A stretch of DNA of 64,000 nt from Methylicorpusculum oleiharenae (GCF_009828925.2 NZ_WUTY02000001.1:3316492-3380491), one strand, 5' to 3'. Positions 49,041 through 59,764 are shown, counted from the stretch's first letter. Notes: generated by a model from the sequence alone, not told the origin. Program-made: numbers and translations.

Positions 49041-49097
49041 GTAAAAACTTATAAAAACAACTTCAGTTTCACTTACAGGACCGATAAGTCCAAGTTA

Positions 49098-49814
49098 TCA
49101 CGTTGCATCGGTTTCTCTTTTTTTGCAGGCAATTGTGCTGATGGGATGCTGGTCGTAAATGCGCCCGCCGATCGGTGTCTTATAACCGGTTCTCTTGACC
49201 AGGATCGCGCCGGTAGGACATACCTGGACGGCGCAGTCTTCAACACTGATGTTGCTGTCTTTAAGTTGCCCGGTAGGTGAATTCACTATCAGGCGTTTAT
49301 GGATGCCGCGCCCGGCGATGCCGAATACGTCTTTTCCATCGCTCTCCCGGCTGGCCCGAACACACAGATTGCAGAAAATGCAGCGGTTATGGTCAATCAA
49401 TATATCGGGATGCGAGGCATCCACTTTTCTATGCGCATAAAAATGCGGAAAGTGGTTGTCCAGCATATTCAGATGATAGCCGACTGCTTGCAACTCGCAA
49501 TTACCCGATTTTTCACAGGTCGGGCAAAAATGATTGCCTTCCACGAACAGCATTTGAGTGATGCGCAGACGGGCTTCTTGCAATTCTTCACTGTTGTTGA
49601 CGACTTTCTGACCTTCTGCGGCTGGAAAAGTACACGCTGAACAGGTGCGGCCGTTGACTTTTACGGTACACAATTTGCAGCTCCCGTGTGGTGTGTAGCC
49701 GGGTCTATGACACAGATGGGGGATGTATACGCCTGCTGTACGGGCAGCTTCTATGATGGTTTGACCGTCGCTGAAGGGGATGGTTTGATCGTCAATGGTA
49801 AGTGTTCCGCTCAT
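49098..49814 (-). CDS. hoxU: NAD-reducing hydrogenase diaphorase subunit HoxU
   Basis: This 238-residue protein is the electron-relay subunit between hydrogenase and HoxF. It has an N-terminal 2Fe-2S domain (CHRPGYTPHGSCKLC), a His-Cys3 cluster region (HFCPTCEKSGNC) and a 4Fe-4S ferredoxin region (CIFCNLC and CAVQVCPTG). I chose the ATG at 49814 (MSGTLTIDDQ), just after GGAGAA and next to the hoxF stop. About 57 bases after its end lies the ISL3 remnant, so hoxY/hoxH are absent. Confidence 0.93.
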   Translation of the reverse strand: MSGTLTIDDQTIPFSDGQTIIEAARTAGVYIPHLCHRPGYTPHGSCKLCTVKVNGRTCSACTFPAAEGQKVVNNSEELQEARLRITQMLFVEGNHFCPTCEKSGNCELQAVGYHLNMLDNHFPHFYAHRKVDASHPDILIDHNRCIFCNLCVRASRESDGKDVFGIAGRGIHKRLIVNSPTGQLKDSNISVEDCAVQVCPTGAILVKRTGYKTPIGGRIYDQHPISTIACKKRETDAT

Positions 49815-49815
49815 G

Positions 49816-51600
49816 TCAATTCTCCACTTGCTGCGATAAGTGCGCACCTGAATCGTCGCGCTGCGTTAAATGGCGGGCAATGGCTAATGTCGCATCCAGA
49901 TTAAAACCGGGTGAAAAGCCGGATCGTTTTAACTGTTCTACATACAATTCGGGATAGCTTGCCAGTGTGGTTAAAATCGGATTCGCGGCAGTTTCTCCCA
50001 AGCCGCAATGGCTAAAGTTTTTAACGATCAGGCATATTTCACTCAGTTTTTCCATGTCCACAGCGGAACCATGGCCGTCAATGATCTTGTTTAACTGATT
50101 TTTCAACAGCGAGGTACCGACCCGGCAAGGTGCGCAAAAGCCGCAGCTTTCATGAGCAAAAAATTCGGTAAAGTTCTGCACGATATCAAAAATGTTACGC
50201 GTTTTATTAAATACCATGAACGAGCCGGCAGACGATAAGTCTTCAAATGCAAGTGTGCGTTCCAGTTCCCGGTTGGAAATAAAAGTACCCGATGGACCGC
50301 CAATTTGTACGCCCATGACCTCTTCGGCGCCACAATCCGACAATATCTCGCTGATGCGGGTGCCAAACGGGTATTCGTAAATACCCGGCCGAGCACAGTC
50401 GCCACTGATGCTGAGTAATTTGCTGCCGGTAGATTGTGGTGTTCCGACATCGGCAAACCATTGTCCGCCTTTTATCGCAATATGAGTGGTGGCGAAAAAA
50501 GTTTCGACATTGTCGACTACCGTCGGTTTGCGCAGATAACCGCAGATAACCGAGTTGGGTGGTTTAGTGCGGGGAATTCCGGGCTTTCCCTCCAGCGATT
50601 CGATTTGCGCCGATGCCTCACCGCAAATGTAAGCACCTGCACCCATGCGTATTTCGATGTCGAAATCAAAGCCCGCTTGCCCAAGAATATTGGACCCAAG
50701 CAAACCCTGATCGCGGCGGTTTTGTAAAATTTTCTGGAGCTTTTCGTAGAGGAATAAATATTCGGCTCGCAAATAGACCAGGCCTTGAGTGGATCCGATA
50801 ATCGCCGCGCACAGTGTCATGCCTTCGAATACCTGATCTGCATACAGGTTGAGTAACATCCGGTCTTTGAACGTACCCGGCTCGCCTTCATCGGCATTAC
50901 AAATCACATAGCGGGGCGTAGCTGCCTGGACAGCGCAGGTGCGCCATTTCAATGCCGTCTTGAATCCGGCACCACCCCGGCCTCGCAAATTGGATAAGTC
51001 AACTTCCGCCAAGGTTTCAGTCAAGCCTCGATTAAAAGTCGCCTTTATCGCATCACCATTACTGAAGGGCTGAGTCAACAGCAGGCCGGGTTTATAGAGG
51101 GTTTCTTCAACTTGGAATAACTCTGCCGGCCAATCGATTAAAGGTGTTTCCTGTTCAATCAAAGCTGCAATGGTGTCGATTTTGGGTCGATCCAGCCGAG
51201 GCAGAGGATAGCCATTGATCAGGCCTGCCGGTCCCTGATCACACATGCCGGTGCAGGAAGTATTATTAAGGCTGACCAATTCATCCTTTCGGACTTCGCC
51301 CACTTTGACTTTTAAGGTTTCGGCTGCATAGCTCAGCAAGCTTTCTTTGTTTTGCATGCGATCTGTAATTGAGTCGCTGAACAAAATGTCGTACCGGCCT
51401 TGTGGTGTGGAATGCAGAAAGCTGTAAAACTCAACCACCGCAATGATCTGGGTGCGAGGAATATTGAGTTTATCAGTCAGGATATCAATGGCCGTTTCCG
51501 GAATATGCCGGTAATGGGCTTGTACCGCTCGTAATATTTTTAACAGCCTGACCGGTTGGTAGTCTGCTTCCGCAAGGACTGTTTCTAAAAACGTCTTCAT
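49816..51600 (-). CDS. hoxF: NAD-reducing hydrogenase diaphorase subunit HoxF
   Basis: This 594-residue protein holds the NAD(H) and FMN site: N-terminal NuoE-like domain (1-140) with CTGMC, then NuoF-like parts GRGGAGFKTALKW (NADH), NADEGEPGTFKDR (FMN) and SCGFCAPCRVGT (4Fe-4S). Only one cysteine pair of the NuoE-type cluster is visible. It matches the ~600-residue HoxF of bidirectional [NiFe] hydrogenases. hoxU follows after one base. No catalytic hydrogenase genes follow. Confidence 0.92.
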   Translation of the reverse strand: MKTFLETVLAEADYQPVRLLKILRAVQAHYRHIPETAIDILTDKLNIPRTQIIAVVEFYSFLHSTPQGRYDILFSDSITDRMQNKESLLSYAAETLKVKVGEVRKDELVSLNNTSCTGMCDQGPAGLINGYPLPRLDRPKIDTIAALIEQETPLIDWPAELFQVEETLYKPGLLLTQPFSNGDAIKATFNRGLTETLAEVDLSNLRGRGGAGFKTALKWRTCAVQAATPRYVICNADEGEPGTFKDRMLLNLYADQVFEGMTLCAAIIGSTQGLVYLRAEYLFLYEKLQKILQNRRDQGLLGSNILGQAGFDFDIEIRMGAGAYICGEASAQIESLEGKPGIPRTKPPNSVICGYLRKPTVVDNVETFFATTHIAIKGGQWFADVGTPQSTGSKLLSISGDCARPGIYEYPFGTRISEILSDCGAEEVMGVQIGGPSGTFISNRELERTLAFEDLSSAGSFMVFNKTRNIFDIVQNFTEFFAHESCGFCAPCRVGTSLLKNQLNKIIDGHGSAVDMEKLSEICLIVKNFSHCGLGETAANPILTTLASYPELYVEQLKRSGFSPGFNLDATLAIARHLTQRDDSGAHLSQQVEN

Positions 51601-51936
51601 CGTATCGTTACCGGTTAATTAAGTTGCTTGGTAAATTATGTTTCACTCAAAAAACCTGTTTTAAGGCCTATTCCCGGAATTTAACAGCAGGTACTCATCC
51701 GCCCTGTAATGCCAACTCCCAAAAAGTAGTTGTTCCGGAATGCTTAAGCCCTATTTTCAGCCAATGAACCAATATGATATGCCGTTCATTGGGTTGTTTA
51801 ACGATGCCCCGTTACTGATTGGCGGCTCGTCAAATTGAATCGCGTAAATCAGTTTTTTATTATGAGTTAATACTAAACAAAATGCAGCCGGGTGCCCAGC
51901 TAAAAATTACTTGCCGATGCGGTGATATGCTTAACA
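51601..51936. promoter_or_regulatory. Leader of hoxF
   Basis: This 336-base gap holds the presumptive promoter of the hoxFU transcript on the minus strand. I searched for a -24/-12 sigma-54 site and did not find a good one. Nothing else is recognised. Confidence 0.3.
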
Positions 51937-53394
51937 TCAGGCTTTTTCATCCAGTAACGAATCTGACGTCAAGCGATTGGGGAGGGCTTCCACACTACCT
52001 TCGCTGGCCTCAATATGACCGGTCTTTAAGCCTGCTTGCTCCAATTGCTGTTTTAGATAGTCCAGATGATGTTTGATTAATTCGGTTGTTTGCGGTTTCT
52101 CCGCAAAAAAATGGGTGTTTACGGTATTGTCAAAATAGGCAATTTTGCAGCGTATCGGGCCTATATTGGGTGGAGAAAGTGTCACCGTGACCGACCAGGT
52201 TTGATTCTGTCCTTCCTGTTTGGCATGCTGATCTTTGTTGATCTCTATTTTTACACTGTCGGCTTGGTCTTGATTTAAAAATGGAATTTCAATCAGCCAT
52301 TGTTGTTTGGGAGAGTCTTCCTTGGGGACCGAGGCCAATTGATCAAGAATTATTCTGGCCAGACTGTTTTCGCTTTTTTGTAACAGGTTTTTAAGTTGCT
52401 CCAGTGCAGGGGATGATTGGGTTTGTTCGCTTTCACCCGCCGTCTCCATTTGTAGTGTCTGAATCAGTTTAAGTAAATGGGCTTTTAAATCATCCTTGAA
52501 CAGCACATTTCCGGTTTCAGGTCCGGCAAGTGCCTTTTGGGGGGCATCTGAGGGGTTCATTAAGCGGGCAATCTTTGCTTCCAAAAATAAACCGGATTCA
52601 GAGAATATGTTTTTAAGCAGGCCGTCTTGCATCAAATCTTTATGCCCGGGGAGATTACGTAAAATATCGCTGACCAGTTGTTTCAACGGCAAGGAAACCG
52701 TTTCACTGGTCTGCAAACCGGTATTGTCTTTAACCAGTTGATTGACGAAAGCCGCCGGTGAATCATTTTTCGGCAAAAAGCGTTTAACAAAATCGGCTAT
52801 CCCGCTTTCGGCGCTGATTATTTTAAACAGCTGATGCTTATTTGAAGATAGCGCTTCCAGGGTAACCAGCTGCCCGGGTTTTACTCTTGGATCTTCTGTT
52901 TTATAAGCGATCTCCAACAGGGACGTTTTGCTTCCTGCAGGTTTGGATAACAACTCCAGCTGGATAGAATGCTCTTTTATACCTACAACGCGGGCCATTA
53001 TTTGCAGAGGAGATTCCGGCGACTTATTGTCGGATGCCGAAATAAAAGGTGATGATGGGTTGGGTGCGTTCGTCGTTTTGGCGCCGGGCAACTGGGTAAA
53101 GCTGAGTATGGCATCGGTTAGCTTGGGTTCCACCAGTCTCAGCACCAGCGCAGGAGACAATTGCATAACTTCCAGTTTGAGTGACTGGCCGGATTGCAGC
53201 GGCGCGGTCAGATTGCTTTGAACTTCCAGTGTTTGCTTCGCAATCTGCAGCGTAATCCGGGTAAGATCGCTGGATAACTGTCCGACTTTAACGTCCAGCT
53301 GCTGACCCACTTTCAGTTGCAGTGAATTTTCATTTTGACGGGTGATCGTTCGGGTGTCGAGTGCATTGATAAGCGGCTGAATATCCAATGCCAT
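51937..53394 (-). CDS. FliK-like (flagellar hook-length control C-terminal domain) protein
   Basis: This 485-residue protein has a long hydrophilic, glutamine/serine-rich body and a C-terminal Flg_hook-like domain (QQWLIEIPFLNQDQADSVKIEI to LKTGHIEASEG). In flagellar clusters such proteins act as hook rulers; here no flagellar gene is adjacent. It starts three bases after the stop of the HDOD gene and is cotranscribed with it. A motility or export role is inferred only. Confidence 0.65.
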   Translation of the reverse strand: MALDIQPLINALDTRTITRQNENSLQLKVGQQLDVKVGQLSSDLTRITLQIAKQTLEVQSNLTAPLQSGQSLKLEVMQLSPALVLRLVEPKLTDAILSFTQLPGAKTTNAPNPSSPFISASDNKSPESPLQIMARVVGIKEHSIQLELLSKPAGSKTSLLEIAYKTEDPRVKPGQLVTLEALSSNKHQLFKIISAESGIADFVKRFLPKNDSPAAFVNQLVKDNTGLQTSETVSLPLKQLVSDILRNLPGHKDLMQDGLLKNIFSESGLFLEAKIARLMNPSDAPQKALAGPETGNVLFKDDLKAHLLKLIQTLQMETAGESEQTQSSPALEQLKNLLQKSENSLARIILDQLASVPKEDSPKQQWLIEIPFLNQDQADSVKIEINKDQHAKQEGQNQTWSVTVTLSPPNIGPIRCKIAYFDNTVNTHFFAEKPQTTELIKHHLDYLKQQLEQAGLKTGHIEASEGSVEALPNRLTSDSLLDEKA

Positions 53395-53397
53395 GGC

Positions 53398-54279
53398 CTA
53401 TTTCAACATTTGCCTGATATGTTCAATTTCATCTTTGGCCAAATCGAGAATTGAGAGACCGGCATCGGGATCCAGATGCCCCTGGACTAATTTTTTGAAC
53501 GCAGGCAACTCGTCGATACGAGGCATTTTCTTGACGTCCACTTTGCCGATGTAGCTGTGCAATTGAGCAATCATGACAATATCGCTGTAGTCGGCTGGGC
53601 CGTCATTGTGTTTGTACCAATCTTCAGCATGGATGATGACATCTTCGAAATCAGCCGGAAAATCCCACTTACGAATAATTTGCAAGCCGATGTCAATCCG
53701 CAAGTTTCTGACTGTTTCCACTAAATCTTTTGGATTGTTAATGATTTCCGGGTGCTTATCGGCATAGGTTAGAATGGGGACAACCCCGATATCATGAATA
53801 AGCCCTGCGAGCATCGCTTTGTCGGGATCAAAGCCGGGAATTTTGTGTGCGAAAACAGCGCTGATAGCCGCCACATAACTGCTGTGCGCCCATAGATCGG
53901 TCATTTTACGGGCTATCACCGGCGATTTGGCCAAAAAAACGGCTTTCATGGCAAATGAGGTAATAATATCCTGTGCTGCTTTTAAACCGATCCGGGTCAA
54001 GGCTTCCGGGCAGCTTTCAATTTTTCTTCGGCCGCGGTAGAGGGGGCTGTTGGCAATTCTGATCAATCGGGCCGTGATAGAAGGATCAATCTGAACAACG
54101 CGGGCAATTTTGGCATTATTGGCTTTATCATCATTGATCGCGCGCCGAATTTTAAAGGCCACATCAGGAATGGTGGGTAATTGCAAATTATCAGACTGCA
54201 TAAAATGATAGCAATCGTGATAAAGGCGGTTTTTTGCCAGATTAGACGCTGTATTGATTATTTCAGCGGGTGCGCTCAT
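53398..54279 (-). CDS. HDOD domain signalling protein
   Basis: This 293-residue protein consists of an HDOD domain: LPTIPDVAFKIRRAINDD, then AGLIHDIGVVPIL (the HD-like pair), and FPADFEDVIIHAEDW. HDOD proteins regulate signalling and motility and generally lack the full phosphohydrolase residue set. It precedes the FliK-like gene. Confidence 0.88.
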   Translation of the reverse strand: MSAPAEIINTASNLAKNRLYHDCYHFMQSDNLQLPTIPDVAFKIRRAINDDKANNAKIARVVQIDPSITARLIRIANSPLYRGRRKIESCPEALTRIGLKAAQDIITSFAMKAVFLAKSPVIARKMTDLWAHSSYVAAISAVFAHKIPGFDPDKAMLAGLIHDIGVVPILTYADKHPEIINNPKDLVETVRNLRIDIGLQIIRKWDFPADFEDVIIHAEDWYKHNDGPADYSDIVMIAQLHSYIGKVDVKKMPRIDELPAFKKLVQGHLDPDAGLSILDLAKDEIEHIRQMLK

Positions 54280-54377
54280 AAGGTTTGTTCGGGGGGGCTG
54301 GGTTTAATAATCAGGCACTTCGTCAGAGTTTAGTTTAAAATCTTCCGTTTAGTCGATACAGTTCTCATTTTTTATTC

Positions 54378-55310
54378 ATGATTGATCACTCTTCTGATGC
54401 GCTTGTTACGTTAACGACAATACGTGACTACATCCGCTGGGGCGCAACCCGTTTTAATAAAGCCAACATTTTTTTCGGCCACGGTGCAGCAAGTGCCCTG
54501 GATGAAGCTGCAGCATTGCTGCTTCATACCTTGAAACTTCCTTTTGATTTGTCACCGGTTTATATGGATAGCGTGCTGACTCAAGAAGAGCGTCAAGCGG
54601 TGAGTGATTTATTTGACAGACGCATCAACGAGCGCAAGCCGGTCGCCTATTTAACCAACCAGGTGCAATTTGCCGGGCTCCCTTTTTATGTGGATGAACG
54701 CGTTTTGGTGCCGCGTTCCCCTATCGCAGAGTTGATCAACGAACAGTTCTCTCCCTGGCTGGAAGTGGATCAGGTGCACCGCGTGCTTGATTTGTGTACC
54801 GGCAGTGCCTGTATTGCGATTGCCTGTGCTTATGCCTATCCCGAAGCAAAAGTCGATGCCGTAGATCTTTCAGACGATGCATTGGCGGTTGCCGCAATTA
54901 ATGTGGAAAAACATGACGCCGCCGATCAGGTCACTCTGTATCATTCCGATTTGTTCGATGCATTACCGCCCGATAAATACGATCTAATTGTCAGTAATCC
55001 GCCCTATGTCAGCACGGCAGAGTGGCAAGGCTTGCCGGCCGAATTTCATGCCGAACCTGACATGGGCTTTTTAGGCGGTGAATCGGGATTGGATCTGGTG
55101 CTGCGGATTTTGGCCCGTGCGCATGATTTTCTGACGGCTGAGGGAATAGTGGTTGTTGAGGTTGGCAGCAGTGCCGAGACCTTGCAAAGCCTATACCCTG
55201 ATGTGCCTTTTTATTGGCTGGATTTTGAACACGGTGGTGATGGCGTATTTTTATTGACGGCAGAGCAAATCAAACAGTTCACGCCTCTTTTTCAACAAGC
55301 TTTAAAATAG
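54378..55310 (+). CDS. prmB: Release factor/ribosomal protein L3 glutamine methyltransferase
   Basis: This 310-residue N5-glutamine methyltransferase has the PrmB-type N-terminal domain ([26 protein letters not shown]), SAM motif [14 protein letters not shown] and the signature NPPYVST. It methylates ribosomal protein L3. It precedes aroC by four bases, the standard order prmB-aroC. Confidence 0.93.
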   Translation: MIDHSSDALVTLTTIRDYIRWGATRFNKANIFFGHGAASALDEAAALLLHTLKLPFDLSPVYMDSVLTQEERQAVSDLFDRRINERKPVAYLTNQVQFAGLPFYVDERVLVPRSPIAELINEQFSPWLEVDQVHRVLDLCTGSACIAIACAYAYPEAKVDAVDLSDDALAVAAINVEKHDAADQVTLYHSDLFDALPPDKYDLIVSNPPYVSTAEWQGLPAEFHAEPDMGFLGGESGLDLVLRILARAHDFLTAEGIVVVEVGSSAETLQSLYPDVPFYWLDFEHGGDGVFLLTAEQIKQFTPLFQQALK

Positions 55311-55314
55311 ATTT

Positions 55315-56403
55315 ATGTCCGGAAACACGTTTGGAAAATTATTTACCGTAACCACGTTTGGTGAAAGTCACGGTCCTGCCTTAGGCTGTATCGTTGATGG
55401 CTGCCCTCCCGGAATGCCGCTTTCCGAAGCTGATATTCAAACCGATTTGGACAGACGCAAGCCCGGCACATCCAGGCATACTACCCAACGCCGGGAGGCC
55501 GATGAGGTCAGAATTCTCTCCGGTGTTTTTGAAGGCGTCACCACCGGGACACCCATTGGCATGATCATTGAAAATACCGATCAGCGGTCCAAAGATTATT
55601 CCAAAATTGCGGAAAGTTTCAGGCCCGGCCATGCCGATTATGCTTATCATCAAAAATACGGCTTCAGAGATTACCGGGGCGGAGGGCGGTCTTCTGCCCG
55701 TGAGACGGCCATGCGGGTTGCTGCCGGTGCCATTGCTAAAAAATACCTCAAGCACATTGCCGGTATTGAAGTAAGAGGTTATTTATCACAGTTAGGGCCC
55801 ATTAAAATCGATAAAGTCGACTGGTCCGTAGTCGATAACAACCCGTTTTTCTGTCCTGATGAAGACAAAGTCGAAGCCATGGAAAAGTATATGGATGCGC
55901 TGCGAAAAGAAGGCGATTCGATAGGCGCCAAAATTGTAATCGTAGCCAGTCATGTGCCGCCCGGTTTGGGCGAACCCATATTTGATCGACTGGATGCCGA
56001 TTTGGCCCATGCCCTGATGAGTATCAATGCGGTAAAAGGTGTGGAAATCGGTGGCGGTTTTGATTGCGTGGACACCAAAGGAACGGCTTTTCGTGATGAA
56101 ATCACACCGGACGGCTTTTTAAGCAATCATGCGGGCGGTGTTTTAGGCGGAATCTCCACCGGTCAGGATGTTGTCGCCAGTATTGCTTTAAAACCGACTT
56201 CCAGTCTGCGTTTAGCAGGAAAAAGTATCGATATTCACGGCGAAGCGATTGATGTCGTTACGCACGGCAGACATGATCCTTGTGTCGGCATCCGCGCCAC
56301 ACCGATTGCAGAAGCGATGATGGCGATTACGCTGATGGATCATTTTTTGAGACATCGCGGTCAAAATGCCGAAGTTGATTCCGGATTACCGGCAATAAGA
56401 TAA
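55315..56403 (+). CDS. aroC: Chorismate synthase
   Basis: This 362-residue enzyme makes chorismate from EPSP with reduced FMN. It shows [50 protein letters not shown] and [11 protein letters not shown]. It lies between prmB and an MFS gene, likely cotranscribed. Confidence 0.98.
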   Translation: MSGNTFGKLFTVTTFGESHGPALGCIVDGCPPGMPLSEADIQTDLDRRKPGTSRHTTQRREADEVRILSGVFEGVTTGTPIGMIIENTDQRSKDYSKIAESFRPGHADYAYHQKYGFRDYRGGGRSSARETAMRVAAGAIAKKYLKHIAGIEVRGYLSQLGPIKIDKVDWSVVDNNPFFCPDEDKVEAMEKYMDALRKEGDSIGAKIVIVASHVPPGLGEPIFDRLDADLAHALMSINAVKGVEIGGGFDCVDTKGTAFRDEITPDGFLSNHAGGVLGGISTGQDVVASIALKPTSSLRLAGKSIDIHGEAIDVVTHGRHDPCVGIRATPIAEAMMAITLMDHFLRHRGQNAEVDSGLPAIR

Positions 56404-56415
56404 AAGATTCCTTCA

Positions 56416-57579
56416 ATGTCGGTACCTTACTGGCGATTGTCAGGATTTTATTTTTTCTATTTTGCGACGCTGGGCGGCTTTTTGCCGTATTGGAGCCTCT
56501 ACCTTAAATCTCTCGGCTTCAATCCCGGTGAAATTGGAGAACTTTCGGCTTTTTTGGTAGGCACAAAGATCATTGCTCCCAATATTTGGGGCTGGATTGC
56601 AGATTACACCGGTAAAAGTTTAAGGATTATCCGTATAGCGTGTTTTTTATCGGCGTGCTTGTTTGCTGCTTTCCTCTGGGTGCGCGGCTATTTTTGGTTT
56701 GCCGCAATTACGGTTGCTTTCAGTTTTTTCTGGAATGCGGCCCTGCCTCAGTTTGAAGCGGCAACCTTGTTTCATCTCAAATCCGAACGGCATCGTTACA
56801 GTGAAATCCGGCTGTGGGGATCGGTTGGCTTTATCGCGACGGTCGTTTTTATGGGCTGGTTACTGGATAGCCTGACGATTGAAATATTGCCGCAAGTCAT
56901 TACCGTATTGCTGATCGTCCTTTGGTTGGCGGCATTGATTACACCGGAGGCTAAGGCCACAGTGGGTGAACGGGGCACGGTCAGAATCTCGCATTTATTG
57001 ATGAAACCGGAAATAATCGCTTTTTTTACAGTTTATCTTCTGATTCAGCTTGCGCATGGCCCTTATTATGTATTTTTCTCCCTCTTTCTGAAGAGTCATG
57101 GTTATTCATCAACGATGACCGGGGTGCTCTGGTCCTTAGGCGTAGTGGCAGAAATCATTTTATTCCTGTTCATGCGAAAGATACTGGCTCGCTTTAGTTT
57201 GCGCAAAATTTTACTGACCAGCCTAGTGTTGAGCATCGTTCGCTGGAATATGATTGCTTATTTTCCGGATCACATCGGTCTGTTGATCGGGGCCCAAGTG
57301 CTACATGCCGCCACTTTTGGCGCGACTCATGTGGCGGCCATTCATCTGGTTGATCATTATTTCGGACACCAGCATCAAGGCAAAGGTCAGGCTTTATACA
57401 GCAGCATGAGTTTTGGCTTGGGGGGTATGCTGGGCAGTTTATACAGCGGATATTTATGGGAATCCTGGGGACCTGAACGGGTCTATGCGTTGGCCGCAGT
57501 CAGTTGTGCCATTGCTCTGATCATCGCTTATGTCTGGGTGGGCCGGAATAATGCGCAGGAAGCCCTTGTGCAGAGTTAA
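56416..57579 (+). CDS. MFS transporter (MFS_1_like / HcaT-type)
   Basis: This 387-residue protein has twelve membrane helices and matches the LacY-related HcaT-type group: YFFYFATLGGFLPYWSLYLKSLGF at the start, RLWGSVGFIATVVF and HVAAIHLVDHYFGHQHQGKGQALYSS. The prmB-aroC-MFS order is common in related genomes. The substrate is unknown. Confidence 0.88.
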   Translation: MSVPYWRLSGFYFFYFATLGGFLPYWSLYLKSLGFNPGEIGELSAFLVGTKIIAPNIWGWIADYTGKSLRIIRIACFLSACLFAAFLWVRGYFWFAAITVAFSFFWNAALPQFEAATLFHLKSERHRYSEIRLWGSVGFIATVVFMGWLLDSLTIEILPQVITVLLIVLWLAALITPEAKATVGERGTVRISHLLMKPEIIAFFTVYLLIQLAHGPYYVFFSLFLKSHGYSSTMTGVLWSLGVVAEIILFLFMRKILARFSLRKILLTSLVLSIVRWNMIAYFPDHIGLLIGAQVLHAATFGATHVAAIHLVDHYFGHQHQGKGQALYSSMSFGLGGMLGSLYSGYLWESWGPERVYALAAVSCAIALIIAYVWVGRNNAQEALVQS

Positions 57580-57717
57580 ACAAAGTCAAAAGTTGTATCA
57601 GGTTTTTATAGTGTATTGAACCTGGATATATTTGAGACAACGATTTTTGTAAAATACACCCTCCAAGTAAGTTCGCTGCTTGATAGAAATTAAATATTTT
57701 GTTCCTAAGGAAATAGT

Positions 57718-58335
57718 GTGATCGAGTTAATTAAAAGCGGTGGGTGGCTGATGCTGCCAATCATTCTTTGTTCAATAGCCGCAATGGCCATTATCGGAGA
57801 ACGGTTCTGGTCATTACGCAAAAACAAAATTCTGCCTCCTGAATTGATTCCTCAAATCTGGAAGCTGCACCGGGACCGCAAACTGGACAGTAACGCCATA
57901 CGCAGCCTTAAAGTGAGTTCGCCATTAGGTGCGGTCTTGGCGGCCGGGCTTGCCAACAGCGCACATGGACGGGAAATGATGCGCGTCAGTATCGAGGAGG
58001 TGGGCAGGCAAGTCGTTCATGAGTTGGAACGTTTTCTAAATACATTGGGTACCATTGCATCCATTGCACCTTTGCTGGGATTGCTGGGGACTGTGGTCGG
58101 GATGATAAAGGTTTTCTCCGCCATCATGTTACATGGTGTAGGTGACCCGGGTATTCTCGCAGGGGGTATATCCGAGGCCTTGATCACGACCGCTGCGGGT
58201 TTGACAGTAGCGATCCCCAGTCTGATTTTTCACCGCTATTTTGAGCGATTGGTCGAAGAATACGTTTTGAATATGGAAGAGGAAGCTTTAAGGCTGATTG
58301 ATATTATTCACGGTGACCGCGAGGAAATGAAATGA
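57718..58335 (+). CDS. exbB: ExbB/TolQ family proton channel subunit
   Basis: This 205-residue inner-membrane protein has three helices; LMLPIILCSIAAMAII, LGTIASIAPLLGLLGTVVGMIKVF and ITTAAGLTVAIPSLIFHRYF are characteristic. It forms the proton-driven motor with ExbD. It overlaps exbD by four bases. In this lpxK-linked position it is a TonB or related energy-transducing pair. Confidence 0.9.
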   Translation: MIELIKSGGWLMLPIILCSIAAMAIIGERFWSLRKNKILPPELIPQIWKLHRDRKLDSNAIRSLKVSSPLGAVLAAGLANSAHGREMMRVSIEEVGRQVVHELERFLNTLGTIASIAPLLGLLGTVVGMIKVFSAIMLHGVGDPGILAGGISEALITTAAGLTVAIPSLIFHRYFERLVEEYVLNMEEEALRLIDIIHGDREEMK

Positions 58336-58766
58336 ACTTTCACCGTAAGAAAAGAGAGAAGCTGGAAATATCGATCACGCCAATGATTGACGTGGTATTT
58401 CTGTTGCTGATTTTTTTTATGGTGACCACCACGTTCAATAAAGAATCAGCACTCAATATCAAATTACCTCAGGCTGAAGGTGAGGAGCCTGAACAGCAAC
58501 TCAAAGTTATAAACCTAACCATTGATGCTCAGGGCACTTATTATCTGTCAGGCGACGATGGCTTACCCCGTGAGCTGGTTAATCAGAAGAGAGAAACATT
58601 GAAAGGGGAATTGCAAAAGCTCGCGGTAGTTTCAATCAATTTGCCGTTTGTCATCAATGCCGATGCAAAAACGCCACATGAAGCAGTCATCAGAGCGTTG
58701 GATATTGCCGGACAGGTGGGTTTTAAACGCATTACTTTCGCTGCAATAAAGACGCAAAGTCCATGA
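58332..58766 (+). CDS. exbD: ExbD/TolR family protein
   Basis: This 144-residue protein has one helix (SITPMIDVVFLLLIFFMV) with the essential Asp20, and a periplasmic domain. It overlaps exbB by four bases and lpxK by four, indicating a single coupled operon. Confidence 0.9.
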   Translation: MNFHRKKREKLEISITPMIDVVFLLLIFFMVTTTFNKESALNIKLPQAEGEEPEQQLKVINLTIDAQGTYYLSGDDGLPRELVNQKRETLKGELQKLAVVSINLPFVINADAKTPHEAVIRALDIAGQVGFKRITFAAIKTQSP

Positions 58767-59764
58767 ATTTAAAAAAAATTGGCGCTTCCGTGCTGGATTT
58801 CATCTGGTACAAGGATGACTTGTTTGGTCTGATTATGATGCCGCTGGGCTTTATTTATCGGGATATAGCCAGATTCAGACGCTTTTTGTATCGCATTGGC
58901 CTGCTTAAAACACACAAATTAGCGGTGCCGGTCGTTATCGTTGGCAATCTGACAGTGGGCGGTACCGGTAAAACACCCTTGATTATCTGGATGGCGCAAT
59001 GGCTCCAGCAAAACGGATACCGGCCGGGAATTATCAGCCGCGGTTACGGCGGACGATCAGAATCGTGGCCGCAAATCGTTGGCCTCAATTCGGATGCGCG
59101 TCTGGTTGGAGATGAGCCGGTTTTGCTGGCCAAGCATAGCGGTTGCCCGGTTGCAGTAGGACCTGATCGTGTCGCAACGGCCAGGCTGCTGCTTGAAAAT
59201 TCTGCCTGTACCATCATTTTATCTGACGATGGCTTGCAGCATTACGCCTTGGCCAGAGCTATTGAAATTGTGGTGATCGACGGCGAAAGACGGTTTGGTA
59301 ACGGTTATTGCCTGCCAGCAGGACCTTTGAGGGAATCGCAAGACCGATTGAGCGAAGTCGACTTGGTTGTCGTCAATGGCGTCAAATCTGATGAAGCTCA
59401 TTTTAACATGCGGGTGGCCGGCGATGTTGCTGTGAATCTGGTCTCAGGTGCAAAGGTTCCACTAGCTGATTTCTCCGCTTCACCCTGCTATGCTGTTGCC
59501 GGTATCGGCAATCCGGCCCGGTTTTTTAACATGCTCACTAACAAGGGCGTTACACCTATTCCCCGCAAATTTCCTGATCATTATCAATACAGCCCCAAGG
59601 ATTTGCCCAATGACGGTAAGCCGGTGCTGATGACCGAAAAAGATGCGGTCAAATGCCAGGCCTTTGCAAAGGATAACTACTGGTATGTGCCGGTAACGGC
59701 AAATCTTGAACCGGATTTTGCCAAACGTTTTTTACATTTACTCGGAGAGAAACATCATGGATAA
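58763..59764 (+). CDS. lpxK: Tetraacyldisaccharide 4'-kinase
   Basis: This 333-residue kinase phosphorylates lipid A precursor. The P-loop [12 protein letters not shown] follows an N-terminal amphipathic/membrane section. [23 protein letters not shown] and LPAGPLRES are all conserved. msbA, commonly before it, is missing. The ycaR start lies inside its end. Confidence 0.96.
   Translation: MNLKKIGASVLDFIWYKDDLFGLIMMPLGFIYRDIARFRRFLYRIGLLKTHKLAVPVVIVGNLTVGGTGKTPLIIWMAQWLQQNGYRPGIISRGYGGRSESWPQIVGLNSDARLVGDEPVLLAKHSGCPVAVGPDRVATARLLLENSACTIILSDDGLQHYALARAIEIVVIDGERRFGNGYCLPAGPLRESQDRLSEVDLVVVNGVKSDEAHFNMRVAGDVAVNLVSGAKVPLADFSASPCYAVAGIGNPARFFNMLTNKGVTPIPRKFPDHYQYSPKDLPNDGKPVLMTEKDAVKCQAFAKDNYWYVPVTANLEPDFAKRFLHLLGEKHHG

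Noticed and set aside
51601-51936. Sigma-54 promoter upstream of hoxF
   Set aside because: A TTGGCA-like string occurs but has no properly spaced TTGC element.
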